Shown here one piece after another: positions 1 to 6,480 of a stretch of 7,033 nucleotides of DNA (position 1 is its first letter; each line of letters opens with the position of its first letter). The stretch covers positions 6,796-13,828 of the forward strand of contig NYYK01000025.1 of the NCBI GenBank assembly GCA_002685895.1. The letters run 5' to 3'. The notes under the pieces are model-generated. The model saw only the letters and a program-made list of their open reading frames with translations, was not told where the DNA came from and made no database searches. Origin of the DNA: Methanobacteriota archaeon. Lineage in GTDB: Archaea; Thermoplasmatota; Poseidoniia; Poseidoniales; Thalassarchaeaceae. The position numbers and the translations under genes are program-made.

Positions 1-489
1 GAAACAAGCCAACAGACCACTCCGAACCCACAAGAAGATTGGTCTAACAGTACATCAGAAGTTCAAATGGACGCTGAAGCGCAACTAGACGAAGCGCCAT
101 GGACTACAGAACAAGTTTGGGAATGGGGGAGAAATCAAGGATGGGATGATGGGCAGATTGCAGCGTATGAGCAAATTTATGACCAATCGGTCAGAAATCC
201 AGATGGCGTTCATGCTAATATCGAACCCCAAGAAGAAAATGATGCGGAAACAGAAATTCAAACTACTCATGAGAGCTCACTAGAAAGTGAAACTGCTGAA
301 GAAACCGTTGAGGCAGACACCACTACTCAAGAGGATAGTGGAAAGAAGCTAGGAGATGTTCGTGATAAAGGCGTGATGAAGGCAATGTCTGGCACAACTC
401 AAGGTGAATCAGGGTGGTATCTTGATGGAGAGGGCAATCCTTCGCGCTGGGATATTGATGAAGCGGGACAATGGCACAGGACGGGATGA
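1..489 (+). CDS. C-terminal acidic tail of a probable surface/membrane protein (partial, 5' end outside window)
   Basis: The frame is open from base 1 with no stop, so this is the 3' end of a longer gene; the first in-window ATG (67) is not a convincing start because the same low-complexity composition runs through it. The visible 162 residues hold no membrane segment. They show a Thr/Gln/Asn-rich beginning, a Trp-rich probably helical patch (about 95-185: PWTTEQVWEWGRNQGWDDGQ then IAAYEQIY), an acidic Glu/Thr linker (about 220-340), and a terminal Gly/Trp motif (391-486) that recurs at the end of the next protein. The gene overlaps the next one: its TGA (487-489) lies inside the ATGA at 486, suggesting translational coupling. 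By analogy with its neighbour I infer a cytoplasmic tail of an envelope-anchored protein. The biochemical function is unknown, and the family was not recognised beyond the tail motif. Confidence 0.75.
   Translation, partial: ETSQQTTPNPQEDWSNSTSEVQMDAEAQLDEAPWTTEQVWEWGRNQGWDDGQIAAYEQIYDQSVRNPDGVHANIEPQEENDAETEIQTTHESSLESETAEETVEADTTTQEDSGKKLGDVRDKGVMKAMSGTTQGESGWYLDGEGNPSRWDIDEAGQWHRTG
391..486 (+). repeat. Terminal Gly/Trp motif, copy 1 (protein-level repeat)
   Basis: Encodes the last 32 residues of the first gene, with the pattern GT-x2-GESGWY-x-D-x2-G-x-PS-x-W...G-x-W-x-R. The same pattern closes the next protein at 3210-3302. The 14-base core gaatcagggtggta is identical in both (406-419 and 3225-3238). 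The GWY-D-G-W-W spacing resembles the short DUF2510-type motif found in bacterial membrane proteins; that link is from memory and is only a suggestion. Confidence 0.75.
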
Positions 490-3305
490 TTATGAAGGGG
501 AGATACACTACACTTCTGCTTTCACTCATTCTTCTTTTTTCTACAGCATTTGCACCTAATTATCTAACATATTCAAATTCTAATAATCACTATACTGAGG
601 GGAAATCGATTACACCTCCCTGTGGCGGGCCAAGTAATACAGATTCAATTGTCATCCTACCGCCAGGTCCAGTCACTTTACCGGCTGACCAAAGTCGTAT
701 TTTCACTGCAACTCTCAAAAATTCTAACGGAGATACACTTGGAGGCTCTCCTGATTGGGCTGTAAGTGATGGAAGCATCAACCCACAAGGGGGAGGCGAT
801 GCAATTTACTACCCTACTTCAATCGGCAACCATACGGTTTGGGCGTGTGCTGCTAATGTGGTTGCTTCAGTTGAGGTTATCGTCACTATGGGTGATGCGG
901 AAAGTATTGAATTGGTTGGAAACAAGATCAACTTGACTGCGGATGAAGTTGTTGAATTGCAAGTCATAGAATATGATTTACACGGCAATTCCGGCAATAT
1001 GTTCGTACCCAGTGCGCAATGGAACATACCTGAGGGCTCTTCACTTCATGCAGTAGGTGGCCAACCTGCAATTTGGACACCGGGACCTATTGGCAATCAT
1101 ACCATCTCCGTCAATGCGGCTGGTTTCTCAGCATCATGGGATGTTAATGTCAGCAGAGGAGTCGGTGTTGATTTGGTGATTCAAAATGACCGAACCATCA
1201 TCACGTCTGATGAAAGTCTTGTTCTATCCATGTCAATCTCAGATATTCGAGGAAACCTCTGGCAGGTTGAAGGTGAGTGGTCGACACTTGCACCGCAAGC
1301 AATGGCATGGCTAACAAATAATGAGAGCCATCAAACTACATTTGATGGAAACTTAGTTGGTAATTGGACTGTCCATGCTGAGTATAATGGGCCAGAAAAT
1401 GGCAATCTCAACATGTCTGATGAAGTTACAATCGATGTACGGGTTGGTAATATAGCATTAGTTGAAATTCTAGGCCACGATTCTACAATGCTTACTGGCG
1501 ATGTCCTTCAATTAAATCCAATAGCGACTGATTTGGATGGGAACATCATCGAAGATGCTACTTTCAACTGGTCCGTAGATGGGCCGTCCGGCGCAGAATC
1601 AATCGATGAATTTAATCAAACATTTATTCCCACGACTAAGGGTCAACATAACATCTTGGCTGAATCGGGAGGTAGGCCATCTTCAATTAGAGTACAAGTG
1701 GAATGGTCGGAGCCAATCGATCTTAATGTGACCACCTCCGATGGTGATTGGTATCTGACAGTGGTAACTGGAGAAACCCTTTCTCTGCATGTTCAAGGGC
1801 TAGATGTAAGAGGAGAGTGGCACTCCTACAACCCTAATTGGACTATTGACGAGAATTTCGGAAGTATTGAAGAAAGTGGCGGTGAGGGGGATTATCTATA
1901 CCACGCCGCCAGCGTTAATTGGACTCAACTGCATGCCTTCGTGGGTGAGAATGAATTCACTATACTCGTCTATGTGACACCCGGTATACTGGATCACATT
2001 GAGGTCTCTGTCACCGACAGGGGGGTGCAAGGTGAATCAGTTCCCTTCACTCTCAGGGGCTTTGATATCAGTGGTAATGGCGTTTCTATACCTATCTGTG
2101 ATGTAACTGTCACATCTACTGCTGGGAGAACAGAATGTAATGAAGAAAGTTGGACTCTGTATCTTGATAACGGGGGTGAGCAGCAAGTTGTCAAAGCGAC
2201 CTATGAAAACGCTAATGGTAGCGGTTACATCGATGTGCAACCAACCTTACTTAGTGGCCAATTTGGTAGCAGCACTCAGGTAATCGCTGGAGGTGCAATT
2301 TTAATCTCTATGCTAATTGTAGTTGTTCTTGTTGCTGTCTATATGCGTGTCAAACGAATTGCTAATGAATATGATGAAGAGGAAGAGGAGGAAGAAGTTG
2401 ATGCCCCTCAAGAAATGGGTCAATCGATGGGACAGACTCCTCCACCACTAGGAGGTATCGTAGCACCACCCCATGGAATGGCTATGCCAATGCCTCCATC
2501 TCCCATGTTAGGAACTGAAAAAGGGAAGAGACTCCCACCATCTCCGCCACCTCCTGCATTCATGTTTGGTACTGGGATAACTTCCAACTCATCTTCAGCA
2601 CAACCAATTCCAGGAGTTTTTGTCCGCTCTGAACCAAAATATGGTTGGGGCGACCCAACTCAACAACCTTTGCCTCAGGGCTATGGTTGGGAGCAGATTG
2701 GAGGAACTTCTGTAGGAGTTCAACCTGCACCACAACAACCGCAATCTGAAGCCCCTCCACCACCGCGACCTAAGGAACTAGAGGAAGAGAAACCCTCTGC
2801 ACTGAGTAGTGCCCTCTCAATGTTCCCTGACTCAACTAGTAACAATGATGCAGAATCTGAGTCTGACGAAGAAGTAGTCGTTAGTGAAGAAGAACCGGAA
2901 ATGGAGGAGGAAGTGCAAGAAATTCCAGAAGAGATTGATTCACCCCCCGATGATGAAAGTGATTCGCCTACAGAAGAATATGAATGGGAGGATGACTCAG
3001 AAGATGAGCAAACTGAATCCAATGAGGCTGAAGATGACAAATGGGATTCTTGGGATAATGAATGGGAAGGCGATGAGGTAGCCGATGTAGAGAGTGAAGA
3101 TTCGTCCACGGAGGAAGGTTCCGAAGAGGTAGACGATAAAATCACTGAAGCTGTCGAACCAGGGCTTGGCCCCTGTACAGAGAAAGGAGAGATTCTGAAG
3201 CCACTACCCGGCACAAAATCTGGAGAATCAGGGTGGTACTTTGATTCCAATGGAAAACCTTCACTCTGGGAGTTTAGATCAATTGGATGGGAGAGAATCA
3301 AGTGA
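486..3305 (+). CDS. Large Ig-repeat surface glycoprotein with single TM anchor and acidic cytoplasmic tail
   Basis: About 939 residues, type I membrane topology. Residues 4-23 form a Sec-type signal peptide (KGR, then LLLSLILLFSTAFA). Residues 54-589 hold about six diverged Ig-like/invasin-like beta repeats of 85-96 residues (roughly 54-138, 139-227, 228-323, 324-410, 411-501, 502-589), several with the pattern T-A/S-D-E...L...D..GN...W...GNHT/GNWT. I count 13 Asn-X-Ser/Thr sequons in this part, fitting archaeal N-glycosylation. Residues 599-620 are a hydrophobic helix followed by RVKR (positive-inside) and a seven-Glu run. The tail continues with a Pro/Met/Gly-rich stretch (about 640-765), an acidic Trp-containing stretch (about 775-895) and a terminal Gly/Trp motif (909-939). 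Starts at 471, 486 and 492 are all possible; I prefer 486 (ATGA overlap with the upstream stop) or 492, which places the signal peptide at the N-terminus. Likely roles are cell envelope, adhesion or sensing; no enzymatic domain is visible. Confidence 0.85.
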   Translation: MIMKGRYTTLLLSLILLFSTAFAPNYLTYSNSNNHYTEGKSITPPCGGPSNTDSIVILPPGPVTLPADQSRIFTATLKNSNGDTLGGSPDWAVSDGSINPQGGGDAIYYPTSIGNHTVWACAANVVASVEVIVTMGDAESIELVGNKINLTADEVVELQVIEYDLHGNSGNMFVPSAQWNIPEGSSLHAVGGQPAIWTPGPIGNHTISVNAAGFSASWDVNVSRGVGVDLVIQNDRTIITSDESLVLSMSISDIRGNLWQVEGEWSTLAPQAMAWLTNNESHQTTFDGNLVGNWTVHAEYNGPENGNLNMSDEVTIDVRVGNIALVEILGHDSTMLTGDVLQLNPIATDLDGNIIEDATFNWSVDGPSGAESIDEFNQTFIPTTKGQHNILAESGGRPSSIRVQVEWSEPIDLNVTTSDGDWYLTVVTGETLSLHVQGLDVRGEWHSYNPNWTIDENFGSIEESGGEGDYLYHAASVNWTQLHAFVGENEFTILVYVTPGILDHIEVSVTDRGVQGESVPFTLRGFDISGNGVSIPICDVTVTSTAGRTECNEESWTLYLDNGGEQQVVKATYENANGSGYIDVQPTLLSGQFGSSTQVIAGGAILISMLIVVVLVAVYMRVKRIANEYDEEEEEEEVDAPQEMGQSMGQTPPPLGGIVAPPHGMAMPMPPSPMLGTEKGKRLPPSPPPPAFMFGTGITSNSSSAQPIPGVFVRSEPKYGWGDPTQQPLPQGYGWEQIGGTSVGVQPAPQQPQSEAPPPPRPKELEEEKPSALSSALSMFPDSTSNNDAESESDEEVVVSEEEPEMEEEVQEIPEEIDSPPDDESDSPTEEYEWEDDSEDEQTESNEAEDDKWDSWDNEWEGDEVADVESEDSSTEEGSEEVDDKITEAVEPGLGPCTEKGEILKPLPGTKSGESGWYFDSNGKPSLWEFRSIGWERIK
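3210..3302 (+). repeat. Terminal Gly/Trp motif, copy 2 (protein-level repeat)
   Basis: Encodes the last 31 residues of the Ig-repeat protein. It aligns with copy 1 over its whole length with one single-residue gap near the end; GESGWY, D, G, PS, W, G, W and R are shared. In both proteins it is preceded by a long acidic linker and sits at the extreme C-terminus, on the predicted cytoplasmic side of this protein. Confidence 0.75.
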
Positions 3306-3331
3306 CTGGTGTGAAATGAATACTAGAAAAT

Positions 3332-4147
3332 TCAGTATTGTTCTTCGTCATTAGGAAAATCGCCGCTTCTCACATCATCGACATAGTTGTTGATTGCAGA
3401 TTCAATCTGTTCAGACAGGTTGAGATAGCGACGTAGGAATCTTGGGCTAAAATCCATTGTAATGCCTAACATATCGTGCAGAACAAGAACTTGGCCATCA
3501 CAACCTGCACCAGCACCGATACCAATTGTTGGAATGCTGATGGCTTCAGATACCTTGGTGGCGAGTTCAGCTGGAATCTTCTCTAAAACAATTGCAAAAC
3601 AACCTGCAGCCTCCAACAGTTTTGCATCTTCAATTAATTTCATTGCCTCTTCGTCCTCGCGTGCGCGCACGGTGTAGGTACCGAACTTGTAGATTGATTG
3701 AGGAGTAAGACCCAAGTGTCCCATGACTGGGATTCCTGCAGTTAAAATTCGCTTGATTGAATCAACTATTTCTGCACCCCCTTCCAATTTTACTGCATGG
3801 CCACCACTCTCCTTCATTATGCGAATTGCATTATCAAGAGCCGCTTTTGAATTGCCTTGGTATGAGCCAAATGGCATATCTACCACAATCAAAGCTCGAT
3901 CAACAGCACGGACAACACACTGTGCGTGGTAAATCATATGGTCAAGTGTTATTGGCACCGTAGTATCATTTCCTGCCATCACATTTGATGCAGAGTCACC
4001 TACCAAAATCACATCGACTCCACCCTTGTCAACCAGTTTGGCCAGTGAAAAGTCGTATGCTGTCAACATGGTGATTTTCTCGCCAACCGCTTTCATCTCC
4101 TGAAGCGTATTAGTAGTGATTTTCCTCGCCTTACCAGCAACAGACAT
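3332..4147 (-). CDS. panB: 3-methyl-2-oxobutanoate hydroxymethyltransferase (ketopantoate hydroxymethyltransferase)
   Basis: A 271-residue cytoplasmic enzyme that transfers a hydroxymethyl group from 5,10-methylene-tetrahydrofolate to 2-oxoisovalerate, giving ketopantoate, the first committed step to pantothenate and coenzyme A. Family landmarks are all present: TAYDFSLAKLVD (29-40), VGDS with metal-ligand Asp51, DMPFGSYQG with metal-ligand Asp90, VKLEGG (Lys120, Glu122), MGHLGLTPQS (142-151), VLEKIP with the proposed catalytic Glu189, and PTIGIGAG (206-213). Length matches the usual 260-280. I chose ATG 4147 because MSVAGKARKITTNT begins like the family and GAGGGGAG lies just upstream; the longer frame to 4225 adds 26 residues that contain this ribosome binding site. 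It converges on the Ig-repeat gene with a 26-bp gap. No other pantothenate gene is visible. Identification is firm; residue roles are by analogy with the E. coli enzyme. Confidence 0.96.
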   Translation of the reverse strand: MSVAGKARKITTNTLQEMKAVGEKITMLTAYDFSLAKLVDKGGVDVILVGDSASNVMAGNDTTVPITLDHMIYHAQCVVRAVDRALIVVDMPFGSYQGNSKAALDNAIRIMKESGGHAVKLEGGAEIVDSIKRILTAGIPVMGHLGLTPQSIYKFGTYTVRAREDEEAMKLIEDAKLLEAAGCFAIVLEKIPAELATKVSEAISIPTIGIGAGAGCDGQVLVLHDMLGITMDFSPRFLRRYLNLSEQIESAINNYVDDVRSGDFPNDEEQY

Positions 4148-4150
4148 TGG

Positions 4151-4158
4151 CTCCCCTC
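4151..4158 (-). promoter_or_regulatory. Shine-Dalgarno sequence of panB
   Basis: On the minus strand GAGGGGAG ends 3 nt before the ATG at 4147, and its GAGG core ends 7 nt before it. It decides the panB start against the longer in-frame ATG at 4225. Confidence 0.6.
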
Positions 4159-4189
4159 GACTTTGGCGAAACCGCAACCAACCTTCAAG

Positions 4190-4246
4190 CCGACGGAAAG
4201 GAAAAATTACAAGAACAAAGGACAAAAATCCAATTTTTTCCGATTA
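4190..4246 (-). terminator. T-rich probable terminator between the membrane-protein gene and panB
   Basis: Directly after the TGA of the membrane-protein gene (with an in-frame TAA as the next codon) the minus strand carries several T tracts within about 50 nt (TTTTTG, CTTTG, AATTTTTCC). Archaeal transcription commonly ends at U-rich tracts without a strong hairpin, and I see no strong stem-loop here. The same AT-rich stretch could instead contribute to a panB promoter. Confidence 0.35.
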
Positions 4247-4813
4247 TCACCAATATTTGGTGGGATTCTGCCATTCATCAACAGGATTGGACCAATGAGA
4301 TACAGGGTCTACAATATCTAGTGGTAACACCCTTTCATGTTCGTGGTCAGTATATTCATTGTATTCATCACTATCAAAATCGCCACGGTTAGAACTTATG
4401 TTGTATGATTCTGCCTGATAGGTAAAATCGCCTCGGTTAGAACCTCTGTTGTATGATTCTGCCTGAGAAGTAAATTCTGAATCTAAGATTCCGAGCATAG
4501 TTGGATGGGTCCCCTCAGGTTGTTTTCCAATCGACATTACTGCAGTATCTGGATTGTCAGCAATACCTACTACTTTCTCAAGAAAATCTACGGCTCTTGA
4601 AGTGGGTAGATGAGGGTTAATTCCTTGTGCAGCAGTCAGGGGTAATGATTGACCTGTTTGCCCTGCTTTAATAAAAAGACCAACTAAAGCGATAGCGCCA
4701 CCAACAATGAAGAGAAACCAAAGTGTTTCGACCATCTCGGTCCATATAGGGACCATGAATATGAGACCTCCAGTTACCATGAGCGCCTTTCCTGGGTCCT
4801 GCTCTTCAGCCAT
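4247..4813 (-). CDS. Small two-helix membrane protein with repeat-containing soluble tail, unknown function
   Basis: 188 residues from ATG 4813 (MAEEQDPGKALM). An in-frame ATG at 4840 would add nine residues (MVGHLFGSS); neither start has a clear ribosome binding site, so the choice is uncertain. Two hydrophobic helices, about 10-24 (ALMVTGGLIFMVPIW) and 30-48 (TLWFLFIVGGAIALVGLFI), form a hairpin and leave about 140 residues in the soluble phase. That part holds a moderately conserved-looking segment (about 56-115), then a tandem 16-residue repeat (core QAESYN..SNRG-D/E-F) around 118-150, an acidic Asp/Glu/Tyr stretch, and a Trp-rich end (HWSNPVDEWQNPTKYW). The stop is TGA with an in-frame TAA immediately after. 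It is transcribed toward panB across a 99-bp T-rich gap and divergently from the sugar-acid operon. I do not recognise the family; two helices and lack of transporter features make a transporter unlikely. Confidence 0.75.
   Translation of the reverse strand: MAEEQDPGKALMVTGGLIFMVPIWTEMVETLWFLFIVGGAIALVGLFIKAGQTGQSLPLTAAQGINPHLPTSRAVDFLEKVVGIADNPDTAVMSIGKQPEGTHPTMLGILDSEFTSQAESYNRGSNRGDFTYQAESYNISSNRGDFDSDEYNEYTDHEHERVLPLDIVDPVSHWSNPVDEWQNPTKYW
4376..4471 (-). repeat. 48-bp tandem duplication inside the membrane-protein gene
   Basis: Two head-to-tail copies of 48 bp (4376-4423 and 4424-4471) differ at five positions by eye. The unit is a multiple of three and encodes 16 residues (core QAESYN, SNRG), so the frame is kept. 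A short start of a further unit follows (aaattc, 4472-4477). The nucleotide match points to a recent duplication. It is not a CRISPR array: there are no spacers. Confidence 0.85.
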
Positions 4814-4840
4814 TGAAGAGCCGAATAGGTGACCCACCAT

Positions 4841-4874
4841 TGAACTTGCGCTACAAAAATGTTAGGCCATATCT
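4841..4874. promoter_or_regulatory. Short divergent promoter region
   Basis: Between the divergent membrane-protein and kinase genes lie only 34 bp (61 bp if the membrane protein starts at 4813). The A-rich element ctacaaaaatg (about 4851-4861) is the only TATA-like candidate. It lies about 28 bp before the in-frame GTG at 4884, the distance expected for a leaderless archaeal transcript. No operator-like inverted repeat was found. Assignment is tentative. Confidence 0.3.
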
Positions 4875-5855
4875 GTGAGTGGCGTGAGCGTGCCCGAGCA
4901 ACCTAGCCTCGTCGTCTGCTTTGGTGAAGCAATGCTGAGACAGTCTCAAGATAATGGGGGAAACATACAGATTTCACCTGGTGGCGCTGAATACAATGTT
5001 GCCTGTGCTCTAGCCAATCTAGGAATTTCTGCAAAGTGGGTTACTTCACTTCCTGCGAATGAAACTGCTGAACTGATTACACATCCGGCTATTGAAAGCG
5101 GCGCCCAACTAACTATCATTCACTCAGAACATCCCGTAGGTGAATATCAGATAGTGAGTGAAAAACAAACGGTTGCTTACAATCGTACTGACTCGGCTTT
5201 CGCCCATTTGAAGTTAGGTGATATCGAATGGCGTCATGAAATCAATGGTGCACGCTGGCTGGTTACAAGTGGGATTACACCGCTTCTTGGAGATGGGCCG
5301 AAAGCAAACTGGGCAGCAGCAATGACATTTGCAGAACTCGATGGCACTTTAGTGGCCCTAGATCTAAATCACCGGCCAATGTTAGGTACTTTTGAAGAGC
5401 TTTGGAGCGAAGTGGAGCCACGACTACGGCAGATACACCTACTCGTTCTATCACCAACAACTCTCCTTACACTAACCGGACAAAGTAGCCTTGCAATACT
5501 AGAGGCTTTGCGTGCAAAGTGGAACCTTCCCTACCTCGCCTGCACATGGAAAGAAGAAGAACAAGATTTTCAGAAAAGATGGAGTGCAGTAGCTCATTCA
5601 AGAGGAATTACTACTACCGAGGAAAGAAGAGTAACACACAGACCTGTTGAACCACTCGGAGGAGGGGATGCTTGGCTTGCTGGATTCATTGATGGATTGA
5701 TTGAAGGGTTGGAACCAGATGATTGCTGTCACCGTGGCGACCTGTTAGCGGCCCTCACACAACAGACCTTTGGGGACCTTGGAAATGTGAGTCGTGAAGA
5801 GTTATCAAGATGGGAATCAATTGAAGGGGCGGTCGACCTCTTGCAGGATGGGTGA
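4875..5855 (+). CDS. kdgK: PfkB-family sugar kinase, probable 2-keto-3-deoxygluconate (KDG/KDGal) kinase
   Basis: About 326 residues. It is predicted to phosphorylate 2-keto-3-deoxy-gluconate or -galactonate with ATP, giving KDPG or KDPGal for the aldolase encoded next. Evidence is the N-terminal CFGEAMLR (15-22), the PfkB signature GGAEYNVACALANLG (36-50), and DLNHRP at Asp163, which matches the D-x-N-x-RP motif typical of KDG kinases rather than ribokinases or fructokinases. The C-terminal signature reads LGGGDAWLAGF with the putative catalytic base Asp265; the usual sequence is GAGD, so one glycine replaces the alanine of the anion-hole loop. The start is uncertain: GTG codons at 4875, 4884 and 4890 are all in frame and none has a strong ribosome binding site. 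The gene ends 8 nt inside the aldolase gene, so the two are probably co-translated. The family is certain, the substrate is inferred from motif and operon, and gluconate-versus-galactonate preference cannot be read. Confidence 0.87.
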   Translation: MSGVSVPEQPSLVVCFGEAMLRQSQDNGGNIQISPGGAEYNVACALANLGISAKWVTSLPANETAELITHPAIESGAQLTIIHSEHPVGEYQIVSEKQTVAYNRTDSAFAHLKLGDIEWRHEINGARWLVTSGITPLLGDGPKANWAAAMTFAELDGTLVALDLNHRPMLGTFEELWSEVEPRLRQIHLLVLSPTTLLTLTGQSSLAILEALRAKWNLPYLACTWKEEEQDFQKRWSAVAHSRGITTTEERRVTHRPVEPLGGGDAWLAGFIDGLIEGLEPDDCCHRGDLLAALTQQTFGDLGNVSREELSRWESIEGAVDLLQDG

Positions 5856-6480
5856 GGTCTTGTCGCTGGAGTGGAATCTAGAGCGGATTGGCCGCGCCGG
5901 ATTTATTGGAATTCTGCGCGGTGATGACCCTGAAGCCTTGATTGAACGTGGGTTGGGATTGGCTGATGCCGGAGTTCGAGTTCTAGAAGTAACGCTGGAC
6001 AGCAACGATGCGGCAGGAGTTTTTGCAACTCTGAAAGAGCAATTAAGCGATGAAGTGATGCTTGGCGTGGGTACTGTGATGCATCCGCCTACTGCCTTGC
6101 CATCTGTTGCTGAATGGGGGGCTGATTTTGCCCTTTCACCAGTCAATCCCGAAGGTTTCATTCAACTTGCCAATGAACTGGATATTCTCGCTGTGCCAGG
6201 TGCAGCAACCCCTGGAGAATTGTGGAAGGCGCACACCGCTGGCGCCATGCTTGTCAAACTCTATCCCGCTGCAACCAACTGGTCCCCTGAAATGCTCGCA
6301 AACCTACCTAGACCATTACGACAAGTACACACTTTACCCACAGGGGGAGTGAAATCTGAAGATGTGATTAGTTGGTTAGATGCTGGTGCTTTCGCCTGTG
6401 GACTTGGTGGACAACTTACTGTTGAAGAAGCAGACTTTCTAAGCAGTCAGATCCTAGCAAGAAGAGGTGTGATGAGATGA
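5848..6480 (+). CDS. eda: Class I KDPG/KDPGal aldolase (2-dehydro-3-deoxy-phosphogluconate/-galactonate aldolase)
   Basis: 210 residues, the normal size for this bacterial-type TIM-barrel aldolase, which splits 2-keto-3-deoxy-6-phospho-gluconate or -galactonate into pyruvate and glyceraldehyde 3-phosphate through a lysine Schiff base. Visible landmarks are GILRG (about 19-23), VLEVTLDS with the general acid/base Glu47, GVGTV, FALSP, VPGAATP, LVKLYPA with Schiff-base Lys137, and the phosphate-binding LPTGGV. The ILRG and LDS features are also seen in DgoA-type enzymes, so KDPGal activity is possible. I chose ATG 5848 because MGEVLSLEWNLERI leads directly into the family N-terminus; an upstream in-frame ATG at 5794 would add 18 unrelated residues overlapping the kinase gene. 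It overlaps the kinase by 8 nt and the dehydratase by 4 nt (ATGA), fitting a coupled operon. Family and catalytic residues are clear; the stereochemical preference is not. Confidence 0.92.
   Translation: MGEVLSLEWNLERIGRAGFIGILRGDDPEALIERGLGLADAGVRVLEVTLDSNDAAGVFATLKEQLSDEVMLGVGTVMHPPTALPSVAEWGADFALSPVNPEGFIQLANELDILAVPGAATPGELWKAHTAGAMLVKLYPAATNWSPEMLANLPRPLRQVHTLPTGGVKSEDVISWLDAGAFACGLGGQLTVEEADFLSSQILARRGVMR
6464..6469 (+). promoter_or_regulatory. Shine-Dalgarno sequence of the dehydratase gene
   Basis: GAGGTG, a good match to the archaeal anti-Shine-Dalgarno complement, lies inside the 3' end of the aldolase gene and ends 7 nt before the ATG at 6477. It supports that start and suggests re-initiation plus independent ribosome loading. 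Confidence 0.6.

Noticed and set aside
2884..3081. 65-residue Lys/Met/Asn-rich frame on the plus strand
   Set aside because: Frame-shifted shadow of the same acidic tail codons, wholly inside the real gene.
2720..3301. 193-residue serine-rich open frame on the minus strand
   Set aside because: It is the antisense shadow of the acidic Glu/Asp tail: GAA/GAT/GAG codons read in reverse give Ser-rich strings. No start context or family resemblance.
3306..3331. Bidirectional terminator hairpin between the convergent genes
   Set aside because: The 26-bp gap holds no stem-loop and only short A/T runs, so no site can be assigned.
4148..4225. 26-residue N-terminal extension of PanB
   Set aside because: It spans the panB ribosome binding site and T-rich gap, and PanB proteins normally start near the MSVAGKARKI position.
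4376..4471. CRISPR-like repeat
   Set aside because: The two units are directly adjacent with no spacer, lie inside a coding frame and translate to a clean 16-residue repeat.
5794..5847. 18-residue N-terminal extension of the aldolase
   Set aside because: It overlaps the kinase gene by a further 54 nt and has no resemblance to the aldolase N-terminus; ATG 5848 gives the normal length.
5817..6161. 114-residue minus-strand frame opposite the aldolase
   Set aside because: The plus strand carries an unmistakable aldolase; the antisense product is Ser/Pro/Arg-rich with no family features.
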